A stretch of DNA of 64,000 nt from NCBI GenBank assembly GCA_004369085.1, contig ML210189.1, positions 1 through 64,000 of the forward strand. Reading direction: 5' to 3'. This document shows, in pieces, positions 35,599-47,260 of the stretch. A model generated the notes under the pieces. That model was not told the DNA's origin and did not search any database. It saw nothing but the letters and a program-made list of their open reading frames with translations. Numbering within the stretch: the stretch's first letter is position 1; the number at the start of each line of letters is the position of its first letter. This stretch comes from Coprinopsis marcescibilis. Taxonomy: Eukaryota > Basidiomycota > Agaricomycetes > Agaricales > Psathyrellaceae. Made by a program: the position numbers and the translations under genes.

Positions 35599-38442
35599 AT
35601 GGCTGAATCCGCTCACCACCATCGGCCTACTCTCAAGCAGGTTGGTTGCAATTTCATCAAGGAACTGCATGGATCTAATCTCAACCTGTTATCATCAGCA
35701 AAACAAAAGGTTCAAGTCGAAGCATGCATCAAAAGGCATTCTAAAAGACCGGTCGAAAGGTGTGTCGATAGAATCTACCAATAATAACTTCCTTGAGGGG
35801 TCTAACGGTTTTTATAGGTCGAATTCTCCAAACTCCCAAAGCGGGGCCAAAATCAACAGCAGCGGCTGCACAGACACGATTGAACAGGAAAAATAATGCG
35901 AAGCAAATCCAGCTACAGAAGAGGAATGCCATTATGTCTGGCACTCGGCTCTTCAATGGCGTAGATGGGTGTCCAAGGATCGTAGTTGTGGTTCCCCTCT
36001 CACCAGACATCAGCTCCAGTCAGATCGTCGAATCCATATCCAGTTCTCTGGATGTGTCTGCGGCGGACTGCATGGAAGATGGTCTATGGAAATTGAGGTT
36101 CGTATCTACCTTTTCATTGTACCCGACACAGCTGACATCACTCCTAGGGCTGATCGTTTCAAGACCTCCCTTCAGTTCCGGACTTTGCCTTACCGAAATT
36201 TCTATGCTACTCTGGACGCATGCAAGGTCGCAGACTACGTGGTATTCGCGCTTTCAAGCCAAGTAGAAGTGGACACATGGGGAGATACCCTCTTGCGCAG
36301 CCTTCAATCCCAAGGTTTACCAGAAGTGATCACAGTGCTTGCTCCGGGGCAGAATACTGACCCCAAGTTGCGCACATCCATCATGAAATCGCTTCTCTCA
36401 TTCATGCAATACTTTGTGCCCGCCCAACAGAGGATTTTCGATCTCGACGCTGTATCCGATCGCTTAAGCGCTCTGCGCGGGCTTGCTGAAGGCAGACCGT
36501 CTGACATTGGGTGGAGGGACGGTCGCTCTTGGCTTCTCAGCGAACAAGTGGAATGGGAAAATGGCTCCTTGAAGGTTACTGGCGTCGTCAGAGGGTCATC
36601 TCTGTCCCCCAACCGTTTGGTTCATTTGCCAAACTATGGAGATTACCAGATTTCCAAGGTAATTACAAAACTTCTTGAGCATATTGCAATCTCACATAGT
36701 CATCAGATTTATACTGCTCCACTCCCTCGAACTCGTGTAAACGCTACGGGCATGGAAGTAGAAGCGACTTTAGTCGGCGAGCCCAACACCGACGACGCAG
36801 ACTCACTCGTCTCCACGAACGCTCCCGATGACCTCCAAAATGAACAAACATGGCCAACGGAGGAAGAAATGAATGATTCTAATATGGGCGTTATCGAAAC
36901 AAATGTCCCAGATGCCGCTCCTGGAACCACCCCGAAATCTGTTCGTCGCATACCCAAGGGCATGAGTGAATACCAAGCTGCTTGGATTATCGACGAAGAG
37001 GACGAAGAAGAAGGAGATACAAGTGATAAGGATGCCGATCAAATGGCCGACGAAGAACAAGAGGAAATGGTTGACGTGGAAGAACCCGTAGAAATGGATA
37101 CTGACAACCAGAAAGGGGTCCATTTCCAGGATCTAGATATCGAGGAAGAACACGCTCAGTATGTTTTGGGATCTTGGCTCTTTTCAGCTCACCAACTTGT
37201 CTCATAGGCTAGAGCATTGGCGAAATCGCAAGCGAGAAGAAGAAGACGAGCTCAACTTTCCTGACGAGGTCGATACACCTCAAGACGTGCCTGCTCATAC
37301 ACGGTTCGCCCGTTACCGTGGAATGAGATCGTTCCGGACAAGTCCTTGGGATCCCTATGAGAACTTGCCACGGGATTATGCCCGTATCTTCCAATTCGAA
37401 GACTTCAAGAGAACGGAACGTTCGGTTCGCAAGAGAGCACAAGAAGAAACTGTTGTTGCAGCGGTAACATATTTTCCAATAAGTTATTCTGTATCACTTG
37501 ACTCATTGCGCTCTTAGCCTGGTACCAGGGTCACCGTCTATCTTGCCAACGGACCACAGGAGGCAGTTTCCCATGCTCCGTTGACTCTGTTTTCTTTATT
37601 GCAGCACGAACACAAGAGCACTGTTCTTAACTTCACCGTACAGAGGAACACAGAATTCCATGGAAGCGTGAGGTCAAAAGTGAGTATTTGGGCCTCACAT
37701 AACGATACGATGCTAATGTCAGCGTTAGGACCCCTTAATTCTTTGCGTCGGACCCCGACGGTTACAAGTGAACCCGATATACAGCCAACACACGCGCGGT
37801 GGAGGGAAGGGGACCAATAATGTTCACAAATTCGAACGATACCTCCGACCTAGTTCGACTTCGGTAGCAACCGTCTATGGCCCCGTCACCTACGGGAACC
37901 AGTCGTGTACCCTGCTGAAACAGCTGAACGACTCACAAGGTATGCACTTGTCCGGTTTGTTGGTCAGAAGTCTGGTGTTGATTCTTACCCTCCAGCTCCA
38001 CAACTCGTGGCCTACGGCTCATTCCTTAACACCGATACCACAAGGGTAATTGCTAAACGCATCGTTCTTAGTGGTCACCCTTTCAGGGTCCATAAAAAGA
38101 TCGCAACCATTCGCTACATGTTCTTCAACCCCGGTGAGTACAGCGACATGGAAATACAAGTGAAGTTAGGGGCTAAGATTGCATCACGTTACAGATGACA
38201 TTCAATACTTCAAGCCCATTCAGCTTCACACAAAGCATGGGCGAGTCGGTCACATCAAGGAATCCCTTGGTACTCACGGCTACTTCAAAGCATACTTTGA
38301 TGGCCCGATCAATCAGATGGATACCATTTGCATGTCGCTGTACAAGCGCGTGTATCCCAAGTGGGCCCAGCCATTCCAGGAGAGCATTGAAAGCACAAAA
38401 GGTCACCAACAGGCGACATTTGACGAGGCTATGGAAGAATAG
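35599..38442 (+). CDS. TSR1: Ribosome biogenesis protein Tsr1
   Basis: The ATG at 35599 gives [14 protein letters not shown]. Two introns later come [20 protein letters not shown] and a basic stretch ([17 protein letters not shown]). A GTPase-like domain without a P-loop lysine pattern follows ([32 protein letters not shown]). The AARP2CN region includes [20 protein letters not shown] and [21 protein letters not shown] very acidic spacer sits near 36990-37090. The C-terminal DUF663 block has [59 protein letters not shown] and the end [17 protein letters not shown]. Tsr1 is a Bms1-related factor of the pre-40S particle that blocks premature subunit joining. Length (about 780 residues) fits. 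Most exons agree exactly with the family. Confidence 0.95.
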
Positions 38443-39119
38443 TTGGGTATTCGTCGCAAACCCAGAAATACAAAATTTCACAACGGCTACACATCCTATA
38501 CATCTGTCGTACAACATACACGCTGATGGTAAATGTCATTTTTGTGACCTAAAAAGTGGACTGCAAGGCTCTTCGTTGAGAACGGGTCAAATATGGATGC
38601 GGTTGAGAAACTATGCCTTTTCGACGCTGATATGTCGGCTACCGCGCAGCACCATCAAGTTCGGAGATAGTTACAAGAACCTGTTGCCTAGGTGGTTAAC
38701 GAAGATTTGAAGCGGTAAATACGAATACAATAGAGATGGGCTTTACCCAGCATAGAAGCAAGGCGTTCGGCATGCAATATGCGCGAGTACGAACCAGGCA
38801 ACTTGGACAATTTAGATTTTTTCTTATCATCCAACCGAGAATTGGCTGCAGAGAATTGGCGTAGGGTATACGCTGCGAGTTCGTTGGAGTAGCGTTTGGT
38901 GGGCTCGGATCCTTGTGTAAAGGTCATCTTGTGCGGGCGGTTGGTACTGTGGTGCATCTCAAAGGCAGACGACTTTATAGGCTGTTGCACCATGTTTGGG
39001 CTGGCCTGCTGCCGATGCAGCTAACCAAAGAATGACATCATTATCAGAAGTGTCACTCAGGTGGTGCAAAAGAATTGTACCGACGATGCATTATAATGAT
39101 ACATATACAAACTACCTTG
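38443..39119. other. Convergent intergenic region
   Basis: This gap separates TSR1 (+) and the CLC gene (-), which are convergent. It contains one minus-strand ATG-initiated frame of 101 codons, listed separately. The rest shows nothing recognisable. Confidence 0.35.
38688..38993 (-). CDS. Small uncharacterised ORF
   Basis: A minus-strand frame of 101 codons starts at an ATG (38993) with MVQQPIKSSAFEMHHSTNRP and is rich in Lys, Arg and Ser (SRLDDKKKSKLSKLPGS). I do not recognise it. A possible donor (ggtaaag, minus strand near 38738) could shorten or extend it by splicing. No signal peptide or membrane segment is seen. It lies alone between two convergent genes. It may be a small lineage-specific protein or just a chance frame. 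Confidence 0.3.
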   Translation of the reverse strand: MVQQPIKSSAFEMHHSTNRPHKMTFTQGSEPTKRYSNELAAYTLRQFSAANSRLDDKKKSKLSKLPGSYSRILHAERLASMLGKAHLYCIRIYRFKSSLTT

Positions 39120-42100
39120 TCACCGCCTCCGAAGCATCTTCCAGCCCCACTTGACTACTCGGTCCCTCACATCAGTCCCCCAATTCCACAGCTCTTCGAG
39201 AAGCCCGTCTAAGCCCCCACGTTCGTCCCATGACGGTCTGTGGCCAGGCTTTTCAGTAGCGATGTACTTAAGAACGTCCTTGACGGTAACAAGCCCGCAG
39301 AGCATTCCGTGATCCTCGACTAGAATGATTCGTGGCCTGAAGAATTGCGGTCATTGTCTGCACTTCCTTGAAAGCGGTGATTAGACGTACCCCATGCGTT
39401 TAAATATCTGCATGACAGTTTCCAAGGGCAACTCAGGGGATACGGTCATCGGAGTCTTTCGAAAGTCAGGCGAGGTCTAACAACCTTACAATACGTTGAG
39501 ACATACCTTATTTACCCAAGGTGAGAATTGTACCTCCCCTGCTGTTGTGGGTGCAAAATATTGCTCGTTGGTATCATCATCAACCTCGTAGGCCGGGCGC
39601 CCTAGATCAAAGTCGTCTTCGTGTGCTCTAAATAAGCAGGGTATATTCGTTATCCTTCCTCTAGTCTTCCTGGCACGCTCTGGAAACAACGCATTAGCAG
39701 AGACCTTTCACATCCAAAAAATGACTGAAAGTGGTTACCAATCACGTATCGCAGTTCGCTTCGATCAATGTACCCAGTAAGTGTCAGCGCTCCATCTGCA
39801 GTGACGATAGGAAACCCCTTGACATCGGTGTTGGATAAGATTTTTTCTATTGGGGTGGGATCAATCGAGCATAATAACACAAAGAACTCCATACATACCA
39901 ACATCCTTCACGCTCATCCCGGTCTCTGTCAGTGTGTGCAGTTCTTTTTTCATAACTGCAGACACTGTGGAGTAATGTTACTCTGATTCGTGCCAATTCG
40001 CATCGTAAAAAGCTACATACCTGCGACATTGTAGGCATGATCTTCCTTCTCCAGGAACGGGAAGCCGTTGAATCGTATCATTTCGTCTGCGATCCCATTT
40101 GTGCCTAAGAAATCGCCAACTGCCTTCGTCACAAGAAGAACCATCTAAGCCAACAGTGGCATCAAATCGGGAGTAAAGAGATCACTGGATTTGACCTTAC
40201 CATAGTGGGCAGGATGTACGTCAGAGCGCCTGTGAGCTCGAACATGATAACGACCACAGTGACTGTAATCCTCATGACTCCACTAAGTGCCGCAGCTGCA
40301 CCCAAAAATGCATATGTTCCTGGTGTGATGCACGGGACGTCAGGTGCACAAACTTTGAATATTCCTGATGTTGGGTATGCACTAACAGATCACAGCCGGT
40401 CAGCGTTGCCAATCCCTGCACGTCATAAGAAATGACGAACTTGTACATGGCTTTGACCATAATTCCGACCATCCGTCCAAATGTCGCTCCGACAGCCATG
40501 GAAGGCACAAAGATGCCCGCAGGTACTTTACAGCCATAGCTGATTACGACTAATCCGGTGCGTATAATTGTCGCAAGAAGAAGAGAATTCGCTATGCGCC
40601 ATTGGGCTTCAGTTCTGGGGAGACATTGTGAGTTTTGAAATCAAGGGAGCCGAAGAACAGGACAGACTGGCACAAATTGAACACGTTTCCTCCTCCTTCA
40701 CATTCCCGGAAGAGGATTGCCATGCTTGAGGTCATGTCAATCCGAAGGAATCGGTTGAAGTAACCAATCATCGCAGTCAACGTGGCAAGAGTAACGGCCT
40801 CTGCAACCCCATGGTTGGCCAGGTGTTTGCGGCGAAAAGCAGCCACTTGAAGGTTGAACTTTACTACAAAGGCGCCGTAAAGTCCCTAGAGTTTGGGGTT
40901 CCTATGAGCTCGCTGCATCAGGAAGATAAAAATAGACGAACCCCAAATACGCCCAAGATAACAAAGAAGATAATCTCGAAAAAGTGCCAATCACGATCGT
41001 ATGTGACTTGAAACATTACCAGTTTACCGGTTCTGAACGGGTTCATTGCCTAGAAGTGTACTGTTCGTATGTATTTCTAAGAGAATTCAGTTCTGTTGAC
41101 TGACGGCAAGTGTGAATGTAGCGATGAGCGCGCAGAAAAAGCTCTTCCACATTGTCTTGATGCTGAAAGTATGGCTCATTTCCTGGGGAAAATGGTTAGG
41201 AATTATTATTTGCCTCGGCCCCTTTCACGTACCTCTATTGAGAACAGGACACCTCCTATCGGAGAGCCAAAAGCTACAGCTACGCCGGCTGCACTGGCTG
41301 CGGTTATGGATTCTCGCATTTTGCCTGCAAGCAAATGACGCGTCAATTAAGCTCAAGGGTTAGAACTTTTCGGACTTACTTTCACTCCTTTTGAAACTCC
41401 CAAACAGGCCTGCCACAAGGTACCCTATGCAGCATGCGACATGTACCGATGGACCCTCCTTTCCGACCGAAAGTCCAGAAGCAATGACCAGAGGCTATTT
41501 GATTGTCCTCAGTCAAGAAGGACGCGTTAAGGGCGAAAAACTGACCAATGTCACGCTCTTGATAGCCAAAGTCGCCGTTCCAAGGAATCCCTGCATAACG
41601 AATCCAGCCAAGATACATTTAATTTCCGAGATTCCAGATCCTGCTGCATACTTCGCAAGCGAGCGCACGAGGTGCGAAGCGACAAATGCAAATGCCGTCT
41701 AGATTCCTGGTTCAGACTGTTTCCGGCGCTGGAAGTTTACCTAAAGAACATACCGCGAAGAGAACGAAGACAATCCACCGGATGAGCGTGATAGAGCTCC
41801 ATGTATGCCATAGGTCACACCCATCCACCTCTTCGCCTTCCATCTCCCAACAGCAAAACTGTTGGCTGAGCCACCATGCATCTGAGCAATAACCCATTTT
41901 CAGGTCGGAGAACCATTCGCTCGTGATCGACATAATGGCAGCGTTGACTCCGATGCACACACCTAAGGCATAGTTTCATCAGCTGTAATACAAGAATGCG
42001 GTCGTGATAACAAGCTCAATGGAAACGTACCAACTAAGCTGGCCACGAACCAACTCGACACTGCATCTGCACCTTTCCTAATCTTCGCCCACAACCACCC

Positions 42101-42376
42101 CACAGTCAGCTCTCCTCTAGGCCCTCTTCTTGGAATATTGACATCCCGAGTCATTCGTAGCCTCTGTCTTCGCTCGCGCTTTGCATCCTGGATCCAATCT
42201 AACCGTGCAATGGCCGTTTAGCTGTGGCTCTCTAATATGAGCAACTTGTGTAGCTGCGCACCTATTGTTGTGAAATCCTCATAACGCCTACGCTCCAAAA
42301 CGTCAAAATATGCTCATATAAGGTTAGGAGGCCCTTACCGCAGCTGTTCAAGCTCTTCATCTTCCTCTGGGTCCAT
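39120..42376 (-). CDS. GEF1: CLC chloride channel/transporter with CBS domains (Gef1-like)
   Basis: The start at 42376 reads [13 protein letters not shown], then [20 protein letters not shown] and [19 protein letters not shown]. The membrane part includes [47 protein letters not shown], then [16 protein letters not shown] (the GKEGP gating motif with its glutamate), [29 protein letters not shown] and [20 protein letters not shown]. Two cytosolic CBS domains follow ([35 protein letters not shown]). The last residues are WGWKMLRRR. The gating glutamate suggests a Cl-/H+ exchanger of endosome/Golgi type, as in yeast Gef1, which supports vesicle acidification and copper loading. The gene is cut by many small introns, so exon edges are approximate. 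The VMA16 proton-pump subunit lies 8 kb away, probably by coincidence. Confidence 0.9.
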
Positions 42377-43406
42377 TGCGGTGGTGATTAGTATGTACGT
42401 TGTCCAAGCTACTTGACAACATCATCAAGCTGCCGAGTCCGTCACCCATTTGTGTCCGATCGCGGCGGTAAATCGTGAGAACAGCGCACCATACATGGAT
42501 GCACCAATGTTCGAATCTCGCTGAGCGCAAATAACTGGAACAAAGCTGGAAATAATCAACGCAGTAAATTTCTATGCAAGATACTTATTGAATGTATAAG
42601 AGTAGATAGTAATGGCGCAATTTTCTGTGGAAAGGTCTACATCCCAGTAAGAACAAAGTCGAAGTTGGCGAAGGACGGTGGACCGAAAGCATTGGGTGCC
42701 CATATGCCCAGCCTTCAGAAGGCGTTGGCTCTCAGGTCTTTTTGCATTTGATATCGATATTATCTCCTCACGCCGTTTGCGTTCTGCGACTAACAGCTTT
42801 CCCGATGAGAGCCACCGCCGTATACATGGCTATGTCGGGAGGTCAGTGAAGGCAGCGATATAATCAGCCAGTTCCCCTTTTGTGGGACATGTTGAGAACA
42901 TTATTGAATACCTCTGCATCGATTCAGATGTGTCTAACGATCGCTCTTTCCAGGCGATGGAAGTTATGAGCAGCTGCAAAGGCCTTGCTACGGTGACAGA
43001 ATTGGGAACAGCAATCTGAGTTCTCTTTGACACGGTTTGATTCCGTCTTGAGGTCATCGCGCTTCTGCCGGGTTTTAACTTTGTCGCCTTCACGTTCGAG
43101 TTGGCTTCGAGTTGAAGTTTATGGCAGAGTCAATGACACCTCTCCAGTGATGCCATGTGAGTTAGGCTATTCATATATCAATGTAAATCGAACACTCACC
43201 CCTGAAAATGACCGGGGAGCTTCAAAGAGCAGCTGTTCACGCTCAGTTCCCGAGCGAATTTAAGAACCTTGCTAATTGAAGTTTGAGTGACCCAGACTTC
43301 CCATCCAGTAGCTAAGACTGTTAGCCAGCGTCAGATGTCACCGGTCACCGGTCAATATTCAATGGTTGTATTTCAGTCGGCCTCGAGTCGATGACATCAG
43401 TAAACA

Positions 43407-43534
43407 CGGGTCAGTGGGATAGCGAGGGATAGCGTGGGATAAGGGTGGATAATGGTGGATGAGGGTGGATAGCCACCCTCATCCACCATTATCCACCCTT
43501 ATCCCACGCTATCGAGCTTTATCCCGCTGACCCG
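43407..43534. repeat. Nearly perfect 62-bp inverted repeat (hairpin) built of decamer repeats
   Basis: Two 62-nt arms (43407-43468 and 43473-43534) are inverted copies separated by only 4 nt. The inner 41 nt of each arm match perfectly; the outer 21 nt carry about six mismatches. Each arm is itself a row of 10-nt units of the type gggTGGATaa / gggATAgcg. RNA or single strands of this region would fold into a very long hairpin. The outer ends (cgggtca / tgacccg) match as terminal inverted repeats. It may be a tiny foldback element, a tandem repeat that became a palindrome, or a hairpin in the 5' region of the septin gene. Confidence 0.9.
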
Positions 43535-43733
43535 AAAACAGTGATGGATGAGACGCTGCTCATTTCAAAGTCACCGTGACGCGCACGGCAGCGCGTTATT
43601 TGTCCCTGTTGAATTATAAGGCCGATGACCTCGGAGAGGCCAGGCGCCAGCAAGACTGGGCCTGACCATGGCATGACGGTGGTGCTGCTTGGATAAAACC
43701 TAATTCGCATCTTACTCAAATCCCGCTTCTTCT

Positions 43734-43740
43734 TATATAA
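43734..43740 (+). promoter_or_regulatory. TATA box of the septin gene
   Basis: The sequence tatataa lies 74 bp before the septin start codon (43808), preceded by pyrimidine-rich sequence. Spacing fits a transcription start at about 43765-43775 and a short 5' leader. It is one of few clear TATA elements in the window. Confidence 0.45.
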
Positions 43741-43807
43741 ACCAGCTGCCAGCGTGGCATCGTAGTGATAAACCCTCCATCGACCTCCATCCCTCTCATT
43801 CACCAAA

Positions 43808-45367
43808 ATGCCGATTACCGGAAGACGTAGAAACAAGGTCAAGGGCGTCCAGTTCACCATCATGGTCGTCGGTATGTTAGTCAGATATTGGTATCACAGT
43901 ATCATTGAATAGCTCCTAAGGTACCTCGGGGACCGGTCGTACCACTTTTGTGAACACCCTCTGCGAGTCTGATGTGCTGTCGCACAAAATCTGCGATAGT
44001 CCAGATACTGCCCATGTCGAGGAGGGTATCAAAATCAAGCCTGTCAACGTCGGTATGTCGCGTTGCTCGCCAGTTTAACGTGGAGTCGGGCTCAATACTA
44101 TCTGTAGAACTGGAGGAGGATGGCATTCGTATCGCGTTGACTGTTGTCGATACCCCTGGTTTCGGTGACAACATCGACAATGAATTTGCGTATGTCGTTC
44201 GATGCTGTCAACATTTACTAGTCTGACTGCACCAGTTTCCAAGAGATCATGACATATCTTGAACGTCAATACGACGACATTCTTGCTGAGCAATCTCGTA
44301 TCAAGCGTAACCCTCGCTTCAAGGACAATCGGGTTCATGCTCTCCTCTATTTTATTCCACCAACTGGTCATGCGTACGCATCATTTTCCATTTCCATAGT
44401 CACTTACTGAAACTCTTGGACCAGTCTGAGGGAAATGGACATTGAGCTGATGAAGCGCCTCTCCCCTCGCGTCAATGTCATCCCAGTCATCGGTAAAGCT
44501 GACTCTCTCACTCCCAAAGACTTGAAAGCCTTCAGAAAACGTGTAAGCGTCTCAATCAATGTGCTCTCCCCTCACAGTTAACCTTTCGATACTACCAAAG
44601 ATTATGGAGGACATCGATCACTACGAAATCCCCATCTATAACTTCCCGTATGACTTTGAGGAGGATGACGAGGAGACTATTCAGGAGAATATGGAGCTGA
44701 GGGTGAGTGGCCCCATATTGATCAGTTGTGAATGTCAATCTTATTTCCCTTAGGCTCTTCTTCCATTTGCTGTCGTCGGTTCCGAGGAGGAGATCGAGGT
44801 GGACGGTGAACCTGTTCGCGCTAGGATCTACCCTTGGGGTATCGTCGAAGTAGACAACCCGCATCACTCCGATTTTGTAAGACTTAGGGGTGCAGTCTTG
44901 GGGCGAGTGGATGCAGATTCCCGTGCCCAAACGACTATACTGATGCTCTACGTAGATCCCATCTCGGCGATCTTAAGATGTTGACGGAGGACGTTCTTTA
45001 CGAAACCTACCGAACCGAGAAGCTTTCTCGCGCAGTGAACATGCACGGAGACAATCACGACTCCCAACTCCAACCAGAAGACCTTGCCAACCAGAGTGTT
45101 CGACTCAAGGAAGAGCAACTACGACGCGAAGAGGAAAAGGTGAGGATATCATTTGCGTTGGAAATCACCGCTTACGAAGAATTTTAGCTTCGTGAAATAG
45201 AACTCAAGATGCAACGCGAGATCAACGAAAAGCGTCAACAGCTTATGGCAAAGGAAACCGCCCTCAGGTGAGAGTCGCTCCTATTCTTTGGCCTTAGCAG
45301 ATACTGAACCATTTTTAGGAACTTGGAAAGCAGGATTGCTGCTCAAGACTCCAACACCAGCTACTGA
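43808..45367 (+). CDS. CDC11: Septin, Cdc11 type
   Basis: The ATG at 43808 gives [20 protein letters not shown], and an intron leads to [15 protein letters not shown]. The G domain continues with [16 protein letters not shown] (G3), [15 protein letters not shown] (G4, AKAD-like), the septin unique element [15 protein letters not shown], and [20 protein letters not shown], then a C-terminal coiled coil ([24 protein letters not shown]). The P-loop has Arg where most GTPases have Lys (GTGRTT), a trait of fungal Cdc11. Septins form filaments at the septum and bud/hyphal neck; Cdc11 is usually the end subunit. One intron (44903-44955) can only be removed in frame through a GC donor (GG|GCGAGT), which restores LG-SHLGDL. 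A 62-bp hairpin lies about 270 bp before the start codon. The product is about 380 residues. Confidence 0.92.
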
Positions 45368-45838
45368 TGCTGCGGTACCTTGTATACCTCATTCCTCATC
45401 CTCTCTTGGAACTTTAATCCGATATACTTTATTACCCGAACGGTCGTCGTTAGTATACCCTTTTGCATCTTTTGGATTGATCTCTTCTGGTTTATTGCAC
45501 GACTTGCCATAGTACCGTGATTCAAGGACATCTCTTGTTAGATATACCTCAAGTAATACATTCACTTTTCGTGTCATCACATCCGAGTGCTTCGATAGCC
45601 AGCGACAACAAGACCCGTCAAGACCCCATTGCAACTCATTATGCAAAGCTTGACAAGGGCAACGGACACTAGGATATTTTGAGGCCCACGGGTGTCTCGG
45701 GCAATACGGAAGGAAAGAGGTCAAGGCGTCGGCAAGTGTTGGGTAAATGCGATATGCGGGCGCTGACCCACTCCGAGTCGTCCTGTCCGAACACACATCC
45801 CACTGCCCGCCTCATACATAGAACATCCCTCCACGTAT
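45368..45838. other. Intergenic region between CDC11 and SDR 1
   Basis: This 471-bp gap has a T-rich tail after the septin stop. A GTG-started minus-strand frame (45389-45796) overlaps it but lacks family features. The promoter of SDR 1 should lie at its right end. Confidence 0.35.
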
Positions 45839-47260
45839 ATGTCGACTTTTATTCCTGATGGCGAACTTTTCAAGCATGCGGAGCGCGTCAAAGGGAGGGT
45901 CGTATTGATCACAGGTAACACCGATTCTGACACAACCGTTTCAACTCGAGTAACGTCAGTGAATTTTCTCCTTTGCAGGTGCTGCCAACGGGATCGGTAA
46001 AGAGGCAGCAATACGGTTCGCATCGCATGGGTATGAACACTGCTGGCATCCAGCGACTTAGCTTAACCGCGGCATTTATTTCTAGAGCGAAAATCGTCAT
46101 TGGAGACCGTGACGAAGTGAATGGGAGGAAGGTAGTTTCTGAGATCGAGGACTTAGGAGGGTGCGTGCCTATGGCAATTTAACATTATAATTTGTGAAGA
46201 GACTAAGCCTACTCATTACTAGCTCGGCGACGTTCTCTCGCATAGACGTAACAAACTGGGACGACCAAGTCGAACTCTTTGACCACGCAATTGCAACTTA
46301 CAATTCAGTCGATGTAGTCGTGGCTAATGCCGGTGTTGGGGAAGGTAGTCATATAACGGCGCTGGAGTTCAAAGACGGGAAGCCTCTTGCCCCTTCTTTA
46401 CTCACACTAGATGTTAATATTTCTGGGTCGGTGTACAGTACGTCCCTTTCCGCTGCGGTTGCTGTGCATCACATTTCTAACGCAGCGCCCCAAGCCGCCA
46501 CTTTGGCCCTACACTATTTGACGATAGGCCAGAAAGAAGGGGATTTAAAAGCGTTGGTCTTCATCGGTTCCATGGGTGTGACTCTGTGTTTTTTGTTTCG
46601 TTGTTTCTGTGTTCATAAAACCCATAGCATCATGGGTTCGCGCCCCTCACGCTGAACTTTACACCACGTCAAAGCATGCAGTTCTCGGACTCATGAGAGC
46701 CCTTCACGAAACAGGCGACAGGCTTGGAATCAGGGTTGGATGTATACATCCTTTCTTTGCCGGTAAGTTAACCATGTTTACCTTCGTGTTCTTATACTAA
46801 CGTTCACGACAAGACACGGACATCCTTCCTATACCTGCCAAGTTATTCCTAGTAGGCATACCTTTTACCACTACGGCTCGAATTGCTGGCGCCATCTTCC
46901 GCGCTGCAACAGACCCGGATCCAAGTACCAGCGCAGCGTCTTGGATGCTGCCTGATAACGGTCCAGTGTTTTTCCTGCCCAAAGAAGAACTCCGTCTGGG
47001 CGTTTATGAAATGATAGACAATCGGGTGAATGCGATGACATCGTGCGTGCTCAACTTCTTCTCATCTTCCCCTGTTTCACTGAGTCTTCTTCTCTAGTGG
47101 TGTCCGGGGAATCGTGTTCTATTCACAACTGGTCAGCGACCTATGGCAGATCGCCAGGCCATTGCAAAAATATGCTTTTGCAGGTTCTGCCCTCGCATTC
47201 GCGTGGAATCAACGTGTACAGCTCCAGGCACTGTTTTCGAACATTGGACTTGGACAGTGA
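45839..47260 (+). CDS. Short-chain dehydrogenase/reductase, copy 1
   Basis: The ATG at 45839 gives MSTFIPDGELFKHAERVKGR, then VVLITG-AANGIGKEAA (TGxxxGIG nucleotide-binding loop). Next come KIVIGDRDEVNG, DVVVANAGVG (NAG), FIGSM (catalytic Ser region) and ELYTTSKHAVLG (the YxxxK catalytic pair), then a tail beginning GVRGIVFYSQLVSDLWQIAR. About six short introns break the frame. It looks like the 15-hydroxyprostaglandin-dehydrogenase-like branch of SDRs, which oxidise or reduce alcohols and ketones with NAD(P). The acidic residue after the second strand (GDRD) hints at NAD rather than NADP. The substrate cannot be told. It lies head-to-tail with a second copy of the same family that shares intron positions. 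Confidence 0.88.

Larger units (their letters stand above)
42377..43807. other. Gene-poor region with a hairpin
   Basis: This 1.4-kb stretch lies between the divergent CLC and septin genes. Open frames such as 42678-42863 (+) and 42830-43093 (-) overlap each other and lack family motifs. It contains the strong inverted repeat at 43407-43534, a short direct repeat of tcaccgg near 43338-43353, and a TATA-like element at 43734. It could be partly decayed repeat sequence. Confidence 0.45.

Noticed and set aside
42830..43093. Minus-strand frame of 87 codons before the hairpin
   Set aside because: It overlaps a plus-strand frame and has no recognisable motif. It may be spacer or remains of an old gene, but evidence is too weak to call it.
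45389..45796. Minus-strand frame of 135 codons between CDC11 and SDR 1
   Set aside because: It begins with GTG, has no family features and lies in the septin tail and SDR promoter.
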